From the NCBI RefSeq assembly GCF_012641185.1, contig NZ_JAAXLK010000019.1:1-61172 (forward strand): DNA of 61,172 nt, in the 5' to 3' direction. The stretch comes from Levilactobacillus tujiorum (GTDB lineage: Bacteria > Bacillota > Bacilli > Lactobacillales > Lactobacillaceae). Each line of letters opens with the position of its first letter. Within the stretch, counting starts at the first letter, position 1. Made by a program: the position numbers and the translations under genes. The notes below the pieces were generated by a model. That model saw only the letters and a list, made by a program, of their open reading frames with translations. It did no database searches and was not told the origin of the DNA. Shown here one piece after another: positions 27,359 to 38,569 of the stretch.

Positions 27359-28369
27359 ATGACTGTAAAGATTGGTATTAATGGTTTCGGACGTATCGGC
27401 CGTTTGGCTTTCAAGCGGATTCACGAACTCCACTCAAGTGACATCGAAGTTGTTGCCATCAACGATTTGACGACACCTTCAATGTTAGCTTACTTGTTGA
27501 AGTATGATTCAACTCATGGCCGTTTCCCTGGTGAAGTTTCATCAACGGAAAAGGGTATCGTGGTTGATGGTAAGGAATACCCTGTATATGCTGAACCAAA
27601 GGCTCAAGATATTCCTTGGGTTAAGAACGACGGTGTTGACTTCGTCCTTGAATGTACCGGTTTCTACACTTCAAAAGAAAAGTCACAAGCTCACCTTGAC
27701 GCAGGTGTTAAGCGTGTTCTGATCTCTGCTCCTGCTGGCCCTGTTACGACTGTTGTTCCAGGCGTTAACTTGGACGTATTGAGCAAGGATGACGTTATCG
27801 TTTCTGCTGGTTCTTGCACGACCAACTGCTTGGCCCCAATGGCATACTTCTTAAACGAAGAATTTGGCATTAAGGCTGGGACTATGACGACGATCCACGC
27901 CTTCACTTCTACGCAAATGATCTTAGACGGCCCTCGTGGCAAGAAGATGCGTAACAACCGTACCGCAAGCATCAACACCATTCCTCACTCTACTGGTGCT
28001 GCTAAGGCTATCGGTTTGGTTATCCCTGACTTGAACGGTAAGTTACAAGGCCATGCACAACGTGTTGGTGTTGTTGACGGTTCTTTGACTGAATTAGTTA
28101 CTGTTCTGGACAAGAAGGTTACTGCTGACGAAATCAACGAAGCAATCAAGAAGCACACTGAAGGTAACGATGCCTTTGGTTACAACGGTGACGAAATTGT
28201 TTCTACTGATATCATCGATGACAACCATGGTTCCGTATTTGACCCAACTCAAACGGAAGTTACGACTGCCGGCGACACTCAATTAGTTAAGACTGTTGCT
28301 TGGTACGACAACGAATGGGGCTTCACTTGCAACATGGTTCGTACCTTATTGCACTTCGCTACGCTTTAA
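27359..28369 (+). CDS. gap: Glyceraldehyde-3-phosphate dehydrogenase
   Basis: Oxidises and phosphorylates glyceraldehyde 3-phosphate with NAD+. 336 residues: NAD-binding [19 protein letters not shown] at the N-terminus, catalytic cysteine in [12 protein letters not shown], and the substrate segment [23 protein letters not shown] 27359 follows GAAGGAGGAA. A TTG-started frame from 27332 would include the ribosome site. Codon use is strongly biased (GGT, GTT, AAC, GAA), as expected for a highly expressed glycolytic gene. Confidence 0.97.
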   Translation: MTVKIGINGFGRIGRLAFKRIHELHSSDIEVVAINDLTTPSMLAYLLKYDSTHGRFPGEVSSTEKGIVVDGKEYPVYAEPKAQDIPWVKNDGVDFVLECTGFYTSKEKSQAHLDAGVKRVLISAPAGPVTTVVPGVNLDVLSKDDVIVSAGSCTTNCLAPMAYFLNEEFGIKAGTMTTIHAFTSTQMILDGPRGKKMRNNRTASINTIPHSTGAAKAIGLVIPDLNGKLQGHAQRVGVVDGSLTELVTVLDKKVTADEINEAIKKHTEGNDAFGYNGDEIVSTDIIDDNHGSVFDPTQTEVTTAGDTQLVKTVAWYDNEWGFTCNMVRTLLHFATL

Positions 28370-28414
28370 TTAGCTGGCGGCGCAAGTCGGTTTAAAATGA
28401 ACAGTTAATGAATC

Positions 28415-28452
28415 AAACGCGGCGGAGGAGGGCATTCTCCGACGCGTTTTTC
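28415..28452 (+). terminator. Terminator after gap
   Basis: AAACGCG (28415-28421) pairs with CGCGTTT (28443-28449); GGAG/CTCC forms an inner stem and T residues follow. Confidence 0.8.
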
Positions 28453-28480
28453 ATTAGTTTTATAAATTAACACAAGTCCT

Positions 28481-28509
28481 TTGAAATCTCAGGATAAGTG
28501 CTGTATATT
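28481..28509 (+). promoter_or_regulatory. pgk promoter
   Basis: TTGAAA (28481-28486), 17-bp spacer, TATATT (28504-28509), about 50 bp before the pgk start. Confidence 0.65.
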
Positions 28510-28558
28510 GTGAAAGTAATCTTTTATTTTGATAAGCAATCAAGGAGGGTTCTCTAAA

Positions 28559-29761
28559 TTGGCTAAATTAACAGTTTCTGATTTAGATTTAAAGGGCAAA
28601 AAAGTCCTAATGCGGGTCGATTTTAACGTCCCAATCAAAGACGGCGTGATCGGTAACGATAACCGGATCGTTGCAGCTTTACCAACGATTAAGTACGTCA
28701 GTGAACACGGTGGCAAGGCCATCCTCTTATCCCACTTAGGTCGGATCAAGAAGGAAGAAGACAAGCCAGGTCTGTCCATGCGTCCGGTTGCTGAACGGCT
28801 CTCAAACTTGTTAAACAAGCCAGTTACTTTCGTCCCAACGACTGAAGGTAAGCAGCTTGAAGATGCCATTGATGGTCTGAGCGACGGTGATGTTTTGGTT
28901 ATGGAAAACACCCGTTACGAAGATGTTAAGGATGGCGAATACGTTAAGCGTGAATCCGGTAACGACCCTGAATTGGGCAAGTACTGGGCTTCACTTGGTG
29001 ATGTCTTCGTTAACGATGCCTTTGGGACGGCTCACCGTTCACACGCATCCAACGTGGGTATCGCATCTAACATGGGCCAAACGGCTGCTGGTTTCTTGAT
29101 GGAAAAGGAAATCAAGTTTATCGGTGGCGCCGTTGATAATCCAGAACACCCATTTGTTGCCATCTTAGGTGGTGCTAAGGTTTCTGATAAGATCGGCGTA
29201 ATCGACAACTTGTTAGCTAAGGCTGACAAGATCCTCATCGGTGGTGGGATGACTTACACGTTCTACGCCGCTAAGGGCATGAAGATTGGGAACTCTCTGG
29301 TTGAAAAGGACAAGATTGACTTAGCTAAGGAAATCTTGGACAAGGCTGGCGACAAGCTGGTTCTGCCTACGGATTCCGTTGTTGCTGAAAAGTTTGACAA
29401 CGATGCTGCTCACAAGACGGTTGAAGGTGACATTCCTGACGGCTACATGGCCTTAGATATTGGACCTAAGTCTGTTGCTGAATTCGAAGATGTTTTGAAG
29501 TCAGCTAAGACGGTGGTTTGGAACGGGCCAATGGGTGTCTTCGAAATGAGTAATTATGCAGAAGGTACCTTGGAAATTGGTAAGTTCTTAGGAACTTTGA
29601 CCGAAGCCAAGACCATCGTTGGTGGTGGGGACTCCACTGCTGCTGTTCAACAACTCGGTGTTGCTGACAAGTTGTCCCACATTTCTACTGGTGGTGGCGC
29701 TTCTCTGGAATACCTTGAAGGTAAGACATTACCAGGAATTGCGGCAATTTCTGACAAGTAA
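28559..29761 (+). CDS. pgk: Phosphoglycerate kinase
   Basis: Transfers phosphate from 1,3-bisphosphoglycerate to ADP. 400 residues: [16 protein letters not shown] and [11 protein letters not shown] at the N-terminus, [12 protein letters not shown], the hinge region [16 protein letters not shown], and [11 protein letters not shown] near the C-terminus. It starts at TTG 28559 after AAGGAGGG. The frame is open from 28529, but that part holds the ribosome site. It has its own promoter and terminator between gap and tpiA, with codon bias like gap. Confidence 0.97.
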   Translation: MAKLTVSDLDLKGKKVLMRVDFNVPIKDGVIGNDNRIVAALPTIKYVSEHGGKAILLSHLGRIKKEEDKPGLSMRPVAERLSNLLNKPVTFVPTTEGKQLEDAIDGLSDGDVLVMENTRYEDVKDGEYVKRESGNDPELGKYWASLGDVFVNDAFGTAHRSHASNVGIASNMGQTAAGFLMEKEIKFIGGAVDNPEHPFVAILGGAKVSDKIGVIDNLLAKADKILIGGGMTYTFYAAKGMKIGNSLVEKDKIDLAKEILDKAGDKLVLPTDSVVAEKFDNDAAHKTVEGDIPDGYMALDIGPKSVAEFEDVLKSAKTVVWNGPMGVFEMSNYAEGTLEIGKFLGTLTEAKTIVGGGDSTAAVQQLGVADKLSHISTGGGASLEYLEGKTLPGIAAISDK

Positions 29762-29767
29762 ATTTTT

Positions 29768-29803
29768 AAAAAGCCGTGGTGCCAGTCATCATGGCTTTTT
29801 ATT
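29768..29803 (+). terminator. Terminator after pgk
   Basis: AAAAAGCC (29768-29775) pairs with GGCTTTTT (29793-29800), followed by AT-rich sequence. Confidence 0.8.
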
Positions 29804-29904
29804 GTGACGACCGCTGATTTTGGAGACACTTCACTGGCTAATTAGCAGTGAGTTCGGTAAGATGATGAGCGTAGTCAATTTATTTTAAGAAAGGGTGGAT
29901 TAGG

Positions 29905-30663
29905 TTGCGGATACCCCTGATTGCAGGTAACTGGAAAATGAACAAGTCAGTCACAGAAGCGCGCAGTTTCATTGAAGCTGTTCAGGGCAAGCTACCGGCT
30001 GCGGATGTCGTGGAAACGGCAATTGCGGCGCCAGCACTGTTCTTACAAACCATGTTAGACGCTAATCGTGACCAAGTGCTACGAGTCGCAGCGGAGACGT
30101 GTTATTACGAGGACGAAGGCGCCTATACCGGTGAGACGAGTCCTAAGGCATTGCACGAGATGGGCATTCCTTATACGATCGTGGGTCACTCAGAACGTCG
30201 GCGTTACTTTAACGAGACGGATGACGTGATCAACCGTAAAGTTCTGGCCGTCTTACGTAATGGCATGACGCCGATTGTGTGTTGTGACGAAACGATGGGT
30301 CGTCGCGAATCTGGCGAAAAGATCCATTGGGTCGTTAACCAGGTTTCTGCCGCGCTTAAGGGCGTGAGTCTCGAAGATGCCGCTAAGATCGTGGTTGCCT
30401 ATGAGCCTAGCTGGGCCATTGGCAGTGGGACTTCAGCGTCATCCGATCAGGCGGAAGAGGGCTGTTACCTGATTCGCCAAACCCTGGCCGACATCTATTC
30501 GGATGAAGTGGCCAACGGGGTTCGGGTTTTATATGGCGGAAGTGTTAAACCTGATAATATTGCAGGTTTAATGAAGCGGGATAACGTAGATGGTGTACTG
30601 GCCGGGGGTTCCAGCCTCGATGAGCACTCATTTATCCAACTCGCAAACTACCAAAATTTGTAA
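29905..30663 (+). CDS. tpiA: Triosephosphate isomerase
   Basis: Interconverts dihydroxyacetone phosphate and glyceraldehyde 3-phosphate. 252 residues with catalytic lysine in GNWKMN, histidine in VGHSERR, and glutamate in [12 protein letters not shown]. The loop-6 region reads EPSWAIGSG rather than the usual EP(I/V)WAIGTG, and the C-terminal phosphate loop is GGSSL rather than GGASL; catalytic residues remain. It starts at TTG 29905 behind AAAGGGTGG. Its codon use is much less biased than that of gap, pgk and eno, suggesting lower expression or a different history. Confidence 0.94.
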   Translation: MRIPLIAGNWKMNKSVTEARSFIEAVQGKLPAADVVETAIAAPALFLQTMLDANRDQVLRVAAETCYYEDEGAYTGETSPKALHEMGIPYTIVGHSERRRYFNETDDVINRKVLAVLRNGMTPIVCCDETMGRRESGEKIHWVVNQVSAALKGVSLEDAAKIVVAYEPSWAIGSGTSASSDQAEEGCYLIRQTLADIYSDEVANGVRVLYGGSVKPDNIAGLMKRDNVDGVLAGGSSLDEHSFIQLANYQNL

Positions 30664-30679
30664 AACGGTAAAATTGTGA

Positions 30680-30708
30680 TTGAAAGTTCAAAGTTAAACT
30701 TATAGAAT
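30680..30708 (+). promoter_or_regulatory. eno promoter
   Basis: TTGAAA (30680-30685), 17-bp spacer, TAGAAT (30703-30708), about 65 bp before the start codon. Confidence 0.7.
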
Positions 30709-30739
30709 AATACATGGGATGGTTGTCTTGTTCCCGTGA

Positions 30740-32092
<1,353 letters not shown>

Positions 32093-32113
32093 TTCAAAAG
32101 TTTAAATTAGAGA

Positions 32114-32151
32114 CGACCTTTACCCATTCGCTGGGTGAAGGCCGTTTTTTT
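32114..32151 (+). terminator. Terminator after eno
   Basis: CGACCTTTACCCA faces TGGGTGAAGGCCG around a TTCGC loop; seven T follow. Confidence 0.85.
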
Positions 32152-32211
32152 ATGTGAGATTAAAACAACCGTCCTCTTTTTACGGAGTTAAGCAGTATAA
32201 GGGGGCATGTG

Positions 32212-33294
32212 ATGATGATATTGAAGTGGCACCACGGGGTGATGGTAAGTTTATTTATTGGGGGACTACTCATTGGCAGCGGTGGGATTAGTGGACGCGC
32301 CGATGACGGTAAGCCATTTACGGTTGAGATTACTGATATGATCTAGGCAATTGATGACGGTGAGACTGAGCCTACGTCGTGGGTATTTGCGACTAGGAAA
32401 CAAGTCGTTAAGGCCGGTGAGGAACTGACCAAAAATCCTAAGTTAAATTCATACTGGGGATCAGTGAGCCACTATGCCATACCAGGCCAAGAATCGGTTA
32501 CTTGGAAGTATGATCGCAGTAAACAGTCGGCGCAGGTGACGATTAAATACGTTGATGCGCAGAGAAAACAGGTGGGGGAACAGCGGTCATCAGGGAAATT
32601 TAGTCAAGGTGGTCGGATGAATATGAAAGCCCCTGCCGGCTATTGTTTGAAGAATCCGAGTGATACGCAGCGAATGGCGATTACTAGTAGACCCGATGTT
32701 TGGGAGATTGCCGTTGAGCCGGTAGCACCGGATCAGTCCGGCACAAATGGTGGCACAACAACGATTGTCCCGAAACCAGACGAGACCAAGCCGCTAACGC
32801 CAGTGCCGCCAACTGATGAAGGCAAGCACCCGGATCAGGGAACAAATAAACCAGATAACGGAGACAATCAGCAACCGAATAAGACACCGGGAAACGAGCC
32901 TAAGCCGCAAGTCCCCCGTCCCCGACCAATCAGGCCTAGTGGGGTGCCATCGCGCCGTCCCGAACTGGTTGTTCCCGTTGAGCCCCAGCCGTTAGCTGTG
33001 CCCAAACCACAGATGCCATATCCGACCCACGAATTGGATCACGTGTCAGAGTTGGCGGAACATCCCGTAACCGTCATTGGAGAAGAACCGGTCACTTCAA
33101 CGCCTAACCGGCAGAAACGACCGCTTAAGCCCCGAGTCAGCAGAAAGCGATCGCAGGCGATTGGGGTGCTACAAGCGGCGACATCAGCAAGGAAGTTACC
33201 GCAAACCGGGGAACAGCCAACGTGGTTACGAATTCTAGGTGTGATGGCGCTTACAGGAACCGGAGTTCTTCGATTTCATCGTTTCAGGCACTAA
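32212..33294 (+). pseudogene. LPXTG surface protein gene interrupted by an in-frame amber codon
   Basis: From ATG 32212 (AAGGGGG just upstream), a basic plus hydrophobic signal peptide (WHHGVMVSLFIGGLLIGSGG) leads into FTVEITDM. A TAG at 32344-32346 then stops the frame after 44 codons. The same frame continues open through AIDDGETEPTSWVF to 33294, 360 codons in all. The rest has a MucBP-like segment (VTIKYVDAQRKQVGEQ), a long Pro/Asp/Asn-rich stalk and a C-terminal LPQTGE, hydrophobic helix and RFHRFRH. The 32464 GTG has no clear ribosome site. It is therefore a sortase substrate knocked out by one nonsense change, or a read-through or sequencing case. Confidence 0.8.
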
Positions 33295-33353
33295 TTTAGC
33301 TACAAACTGTGATAAACTAATGCTTGAACGATAAAAAATGGAGGAATTAAAAT

Positions 33354-34910
33354 ATGCATGAGAGACGACCAATTCAACCGGATTTAACGCGCCTAAAAGC
33401 CATCTTCTTGGGGGCAATTGTTGGATTATTTGCCGGTGCGGTCGTCAGTGTCTTTCGGCTATTGATCGAGCACATGCTGATTTTGGTTCAGGGAATCTAT
33501 GGCTGGCTGGGCCACCACCCACTGTGGTTGATCCTGTGGGCGTTACTATTGATTGCACTGGCTGTCCTCATTGGCCACTGGGTAAAACAAACGCCGATGA
33601 TTAAGGGATCAGGAATTCCACAAATTGAGGGCCAGCTTGCTGGAGAATTGGACTATGCGTGGTGGCCCGTCCTTTGGAAAAAGTTTGTCAGTGGTGTGTT
33701 GGGGATCGGCTCAGGATTATTTCTGGGGCGTGAGGGACCGTCAATTCAACTCGGAGGTACCGTGGCGCAAGGAATTGCCTACCGATTGGGATTTTCTGGC
33801 ACCCAACGACGGCTGGTGATTGCTGGTGGTGCGGCGGCTGGGCTCTCGGCAGCTTTCAATGCGCCGATTGCCTCAACACTATTTATTTTGGAAGAAGTCT
33901 ATCATAGTTTTTCAACGTTGGTATGGTTAACGGCCTTGACCAGCGCGGTCGTCGCAAATTTTGTCTCAAATGGCATTTTTGGTCTGACGCCCGTATTACA
34001 TATTAATTACCAACAAGCGTTGCCCTTAAAGTATTATGGACTGCTGTTAGTGTTAGGGATTGGCTTAGGCTTGCTGGGCTACGGCTATCAGTGGGTGACC
34101 TTACGCGTAGGCAATTGGTATGCGCGTCTCAAATGGCTGCCACGACATTTAGATGGTGTGGTTCCATTTCTACTAGTCATTCCAATTGGGTTGATGTGGC
34201 CGATCGCCTTGGGTGGCGGTAATCAGATGATTGTGACCTTCGCCAAAAATACACCGTTGTTATTGCCTTTAATCGGCTACTTCGTCCTGCGGTTTTGCTT
34301 CTCAACGATTAGTTACGGGGCAGGCCTCCCCGGGGGGATTTTCCTCCCAATTCTGGCGTTGGGTGCGTTACTGGGCGCAATTGGGGCCCGGGCTTTTGTA
34401 TTGCTAGGGTGGCTCCCGTCAATCTTCGTGGCTAACTTCATCATTTATGCCATGGCGGGCTACTTTGCGGGGATTTCTAAAGCCCCGTTTACCGCGATCC
34501 TGTTGATTACTGAGATGGTGGGAACGTTACATCACTTGATGCCATTAGCGGTGGTCGCCATTGTCGCCTACATTACGGTTGATGTTTTGGGCGGCGCGCC
34601 GATTTACGAGGCAATGCTACGACAACTAGTGAAGCCAGCGGAGGCCAATCGTGAGGGCGTGGCTGATCGGGTCGAGTATCCGGTGGGAGAAAATTCCGGC
34701 TTCGACAGTCAGCAGGTGCGGGATTTGACTTGGCCGGATGGCTCACTTCTAGTGGCGGTTCGTCGGGGCGAGCGTGAGGTGATCCCTAACGGTGATACGA
34801 TCATTAAATCTGGCGATACCCTAATTCTTTTCACGTACCGTCACAACCGGGCTTATGTCCGTCAGCGGCTGGCTCAGCTGAATAATTCCCCGCATCGCTT
34901 GCTGGATTAA
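33354..34910 (+). CDS. ClC-type chloride transporter with C-terminal TrkA-C domain
   Basis: 518 residues. The ClC core with about ten or more membrane helices spans residues 12-425 and keeps the ion-binding motifs GSGIPQIEG, GREGPSIQLGG (with the gating glutamate) and LPGGIFLPI. The soluble C-terminus (about 440-515) has a TrkA-C/RCK-like pattern: PDGSLLVAVRRGEREVIPNG and GDTLILFTYR. Family members move chloride or fluoride in exchange for protons and help in acid resistance; the ion cannot be assigned. GGAGGAATT precedes the ATG. Confidence 0.9.
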   Translation: MHERRPIQPDLTRLKAIFLGAIVGLFAGAVVSVFRLLIEHMLILVQGIYGWLGHHPLWLILWALLLIALAVLIGHWVKQTPMIKGSGIPQIEGQLAGELDYAWWPVLWKKFVSGVLGIGSGLFLGREGPSIQLGGTVAQGIAYRLGFSGTQRRLVIAGGAAAGLSAAFNAPIASTLFILEEVYHSFSTLVWLTALTSAVVANFVSNGIFGLTPVLHINYQQALPLKYYGLLLVLGIGLGLLGYGYQWVTLRVGNWYARLKWLPRHLDGVVPFLLVIPIGLMWPIALGGGNQMIVTFAKNTPLLLPLIGYFVLRFCFSTISYGAGLPGGIFLPILALGALLGAIGARAFVLLGWLPSIFVANFIIYAMAGYFAGISKAPFTAILLITEMVGTLHHLMPLAVVAIVAYITVDVLGGAPIYEAMLRQLVKPAEANREGVADRVEYPVGENSGFDSQQVRDLTWPDGSLLVAVRRGEREVIPNGDTIIKSGDTLILFTYRHNRAYVRQRLAQLNNSPHRLLD

Positions 34911-35006
34911 GTGAGCGCGGGACTGGTAAAACAGCCCCGACTATGATAAATTAGGAAGAGTATAGTTAGACCTATTAGACCTATTCGATAGGTAGGAGGC
35001 AAATTT

Positions 35007-35243
35007 GTGTATAATTTTTTAATGACTTGTATTTTAATTGTCAGTGTTTTGATCATTATCGCGGTAATGATGCAGCCTGCTAAGACCAATGATGCTTTGT
35101 CTGCTTTATCCGGTGGTGCGGATGACTTGTTTGCCAAGTCTAAGCCACGGGGATTTGAAGCTTTCATGCAGAAAGTTACGGTTGTCTTAGGAGCCATCTT
35201 CTTTGGACTGGCATTGGCTTTAGTTTATCTATCTTCACACTAG
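35007..35243 (+). CDS. secG: Preprotein translocase subunit SecG
   Basis: 78-residue SecYEG accessory subunit. Two membrane helices, residues about 5-22 and 53-75, flank the conserved MQPAKTNDALSALSGGADDLF. The start is GTG 35007 after GTAGGAGG. The alternative ATG at residue 6 would cut the first helix. The order secG, carboxylesterase, rnr, smpB is the usual one in Bacillota. Confidence 0.93.
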   Translation: MYNFLMTCILIVSVLIIIAVMMQPAKTNDALSALSGGADDLFAKSKPRGFEAFMQKVTVVLGAIFFGLALALVYLSSH

Positions 35244-35250
35244 AGATTTG

Positions 35251-35286
35251 AGCCTCCTGTTTGTAACTGGTACAGGAGGCTTTTTT
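35251..35286 (+). terminator. Terminator after secG
   Basis: AGCCTCCTGT (35251-35260) pairs perfectly with ACAGGAGGCT (35272-35281), then six T. Confidence 0.88.
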
Positions 35287-35394
35287 ACAGCTAGTGAGGG
35301 CTGAGAACCAGCCTAAGGTGTGATGCCTTGAATCGTGAGTTCTCACGACGTTCACGGAGACTATCTCAGCAATAGCGGAAAGTGGTGGTTTTAC

Positions 35395-36138
35395 ATGATT
35401 CGAAAACCAACCCCGCTCTTCTTTGAGCAGGGGCCTCATGCAGTTATTTTACTGCACGCCTATTCGGGTAGTTCTAACGATATGCGCTTGCTAGCACGAC
35501 GGCTAGAAAGCGAAAATTACACGGTGCTTGCGCCGATTTTTACCGGGCATGCAACGGGCGATCCTGCCGATATTTTACGCGACGGGTCGCCACAGAAATG
35601 GTGGCAAGATACTCGTGATGCCATTGCGACTCTGCGGCACCACGGTTACCAGCAAATTGCGATTTTTGGACTGTCACTCGGTGGGTTATTTGCCACGCGA
35701 GCGTTACAGACTGATCCCCAGTTGCTGGGTGGGGGCACGATCGCGTCTCCCGTCGTCTTTCGCGGGCAGACGAATGTGCCGACAGCATTTATTAAGATGG
35801 CCCGGGCGGCTTATCAACAGCAACAGTTAGACGCCCCTGACATCGCGAATCGAATGGTATGGATTCAGGAACATCTCTCCGCACAATTGACAGCAATTCA
35901 AGCTTTTGCCGATACCACGGCGACTCATCTGGATCAGGTGAAGCAGCCAGTGTTCATTGCGCAGGGGGATGCCGATCAGATGATTGATCCACGCTCTGGC
36001 CAGTGGTTGGCTGAGGCCTATTCTAGTCAAAAAGTGGATTTTCACGAGTATGCTGGTGCTGACCACGTGTTAACGGTCAACTCAGCGCACCACGCCCTAG
36101 AGGCGGATATATTGACGTATTTACACACAATCTTTTAA
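35395..36138 (+). CDS. Carboxylesterase (Est30-like alpha/beta hydrolase)
   Basis: About 247 residues. Oxyanion segment LLHAYSGSSNDM, nucleophile serine in the elbow GLSLGG (about residue 95), acid in QGDADQMIDP and histidine in AGADHVLTVN, the full triad. Related Geobacillus Est30 hydrolyses short-chain esters; the natural substrate is unknown. A frame opens at 35335, but AAAGTGGTGG only fits ATG 35395. It lies between secG and rnr as in other Bacillota and is 19 bp from rnr. Confidence 0.85.
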   Translation: MIRKPTPLFFEQGPHAVILLHAYSGSSNDMRLLARRLESENYTVLAPIFTGHATGDPADILRDGSPQKWWQDTRDAIATLRHHGYQQIAIFGLSLGGLFATRALQTDPQLLGGGTIASPVVFRGQTNVPTAFIKMARAAYQQQQLDAPDIANRMVWIQEHLSAQLTAIQAFADTTATHLDQVKQPVFIAQGDADQMIDPRSGQWLAEAYSSQKVDFHEYAGADHVLTVNSAHHALEADILTYLHTIF

Positions 36139-36157
36139 AAATAACGAGGAATCGATA

Positions 36158-38554
36158 GTGCAAGATAATTTAAAGAGTGATTTAACAGCGTTCTTCCGAG
36201 CTCACTCGGACCAGGACTACACAGTAGAAGATATTTCAGATGCGTTGCATTACCACGGCTCTGCAGCTTTTAAGCTAATTGTTCAAGAGCTAGCGCAACT
36301 GGAACGGGACGGCTTAGTTCAAGTAACCGAACGCGGCCATTTTCGGCTCGATCCAAGTCAGCAAACTCTGACGGGGATCTTTCATGGTAACGACAAGGGC
36401 TTTGGTTTTGTCGCTTATGATGAAAATAAGGTCGAACCGGATGCCTACATTGCACCCAACAACACGTTGCGGGCTTTGAACGGTGATACGGTTAAGATTG
36501 AAATCGTTCGTGCGGGTGATCCCCGGAACGGTAAGGGTCCCGAAGGTAAGGTTACCGAAATTGTAGAACACCACTATGAACAAGTTGTCGGTGAGTTCTT
36601 ACAAACGGATGATGACGCCGGCTATTTAGGCCAAGTACGTCTGACTGATAAGAAGGTCATGAAGTACAAGTTCTACGTCACTAACGTGGGGTTGAAGCCA
36701 ACGCCAGGTGAAGTTGTGACGGCCGAGATTACGGAATACCCTAACGATGCCCATCCAGATGCCATGGTCGGGATTGCCAAACAGGTTATTGGGAGTGTCG
36801 ATGATCCAGGAATTGATATCCTGCAAATCGTCTACCAACACAATATCCCATCAGAATTCCCTGAAGAAGTCATGCAGGCAGCTGATGAGATTCCAGATCA
36901 CGTGTTACCTGAAGAACTAAAGGGCCGTGAGGATATTACGAAGCAGAACTTGGTGACCATTGATGGCGAGTCCTCTAAAGACTTGGATGATGCCGTTACG
37001 GTTTGGAAACTGGACAATGGGAATTACCATTTAGGGGTGCACATTGCCGATGTTTCCCACTACGTTAAGGAAGATTCCATTCTGGATAAGGAAGCCTACA
37101 AGCGTGGTACCAGTGTCTATTTAACTGACCGGGTAATTCCAATGTTGCCACGGCGCCTATCTAACGGCATTTGTTCGCTGAACGAAGGTGAACTGCGGTT
37201 ATGTATGAGTTGTGACATGGAAATTAATCCTGAAGGTCACGTCGTTAAGCATCGGATTCATCCTTCCGTGATGCGTTCGAAGGCACGGATGACGTACACG
37301 GCTGTGAACAAGATTCTGGAATCTCAGGATCAAGTGACGATGGATCGTTACAAGGAACTCGTCCCAATGTTTGAACAAATGGGCGAATTACACAAGATCT
37401 TGGTTAAGCAACGGAAGCGTCGTGGGGCCATTGACTTTGACGATCGTGAAGCAGAAATCATCGTGGATGACAAAGGTCACGCTATCGATGTTAAGTTACG
37501 GACTCGTGGGGTAGCTGAACGCATGATCGAATCCTTCATGTTGGCAGCTAACGAAACGGTGGCAGAACATTATTTCCGTGCTAAGGCACCGTTCTTATAC
37601 CGGGTTCACGAAACGCCAGATGGTGACCGGGTTCGGAGTTTCTTCGAATTCTTGACGGCCTTTGGGATCAACGTTAAGGGTGATCCTAATCATTTACGCC
37701 CTAAGATGTTACAAGGCATCTTAAAGCAGGTTGCCGGTAAGCCCGAAGAAGCCATGGTATCTGTGATGATGTTGCGGAGCTTGAAGCAGGCGCGTTACGC
37801 AGATCAATCCTTGGGGCACTTTGGATTGGGTGCGGAATTCTACACGCACTTCACGTCACCAATTCGTCGTTATCCAGATACGATGGTTCACCGGATGATC
37901 CACTACTATGAAGATCACGGAATCAATGACGCCAGCAAGGAAAAATTTGCTCCAATTTTGGAAGAAATTGGTGTGCATACGTCCGAAGCCGAACGGCGGG
38001 CAATTGATGCTGAACGGGATACGAACGACATGAAGATGGCTGAATACATGGCTGACCACGTCGGTGAAGAATTTGATGCCGTCGTTAGTTCCGTCATGAA
38101 ATTTGGGATGTTCGTTGAACTGCCAAATACCATCGAAGGGTTGATTCATATCAGCCGGATGCAAGACGATTACTACGAATACGTTGAAAAGTATCTGGCC
38201 TTAGTTGGTCGGAATACGCGCCGGACGTACAAGATTGGTCAACAGATTCGGGTTAAAGTTGTGCATGTGGATAAGGAACAAAGTGAAATTGACTTTGATC
38301 TTTTGAACCCTGAAGATGCGCCTGTCAGTGACTTGCTGCCAAAGCGTGAGCACCGTTCTCGTGGTGGCCGCAATGGCAACTTCCATGGCCGGAATAACAA
38401 CCACAACAATAATAGTAATCAACACGGTGGTAACCGCAATGGTAACCATCGTAATGGGAATCAACGATCAACCAATCAGCGGAGCAATGGCAATGGTCAT
38501 CGGAACAATAATAATGGTGGCCAACACCGTAACTCACAGGGTGATCGGCACTAA
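36158..38554 (+). CDS. rnr: Ribonuclease R
   Basis: Processive 3'-5' exoribonuclease of 798 residues that degrades structured RNA and works with SmpB/tmRNA. Order: N-terminal winged helix (1-65), two cold-shock domains, RNB catalytic domain with the aspartate cluster in TIDGESSKDLDDAVTVW, and an S1 domain (GMFVELPNTIEGLIHISRM). The C-terminal ~70 residues are a basic Asn/Gly/His/Arg-rich low-complexity tail, more extreme than the usual basic tail. The start is GTG 36158 behind ACGAGGAA. smpB follows at 15 bp. Confidence 0.96.
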   Translation: MQDNLKSDLTAFFRAHSDQDYTVEDISDALHYHGSAAFKLIVQELAQLERDGLVQVTERGHFRLDPSQQTLTGIFHGNDKGFGFVAYDENKVEPDAYIAPNNTLRALNGDTVKIEIVRAGDPRNGKGPEGKVTEIVEHHYEQVVGEFLQTDDDAGYLGQVRLTDKKVMKYKFYVTNVGLKPTPGEVVTAEITEYPNDAHPDAMVGIAKQVIGSVDDPGIDILQIVYQHNIPSEFPEEVMQAADEIPDHVLPEELKGREDITKQNLVTIDGESSKDLDDAVTVWKLDNGNYHLGVHIADVSHYVKEDSILDKEAYKRGTSVYLTDRVIPMLPRRLSNGICSLNEGELRLCMSCDMEINPEGHVVKHRIHPSVMRSKARMTYTAVNKILESQDQVTMDRYKELVPMFEQMGELHKILVKQRKRRGAIDFDDREAEIIVDDKGHAIDVKLRTRGVAERMIESFMLAANETVAEHYFRAKAPFLYRVHETPDGDRVRSFFEFLTAFGINVKGDPNHLRPKMLQGILKQVAGKPEEAMVSVMMLRSLKQARYADQSLGHFGLGAEFYTHFTSPIRRYPDTMVHRMIHYYEDHGINDASKEKFAPILEEIGVHTSEAERRAIDAERDTNDMKMAEYMADHVGEEFDAVVSSVMKFGMFVELPNTIEGLIHISRMQDDYYEYVEKYLALVGRNTRRTYKIGQQIRVKVVHVDKEQSEIDFDLLNPEDAPVSDLLPKREHRSRGGRNGNFHGRNNNHNNNSNQHGGNRNGNHRNGNQRSTNQRSNGNGHRNNNNGGQHRNSQGDRH

Positions 38555-38569
38555 GCGAGGTGACAGCAC

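Noticed and set aside
34907-35197. Open frames on the complementary strands of real genes (for example opposite secG, gap and uvrB)
   Set aside because: They lie entirely within well-supported genes, have low-complexity or Ser/Arg-rich products and no ribosome sites.
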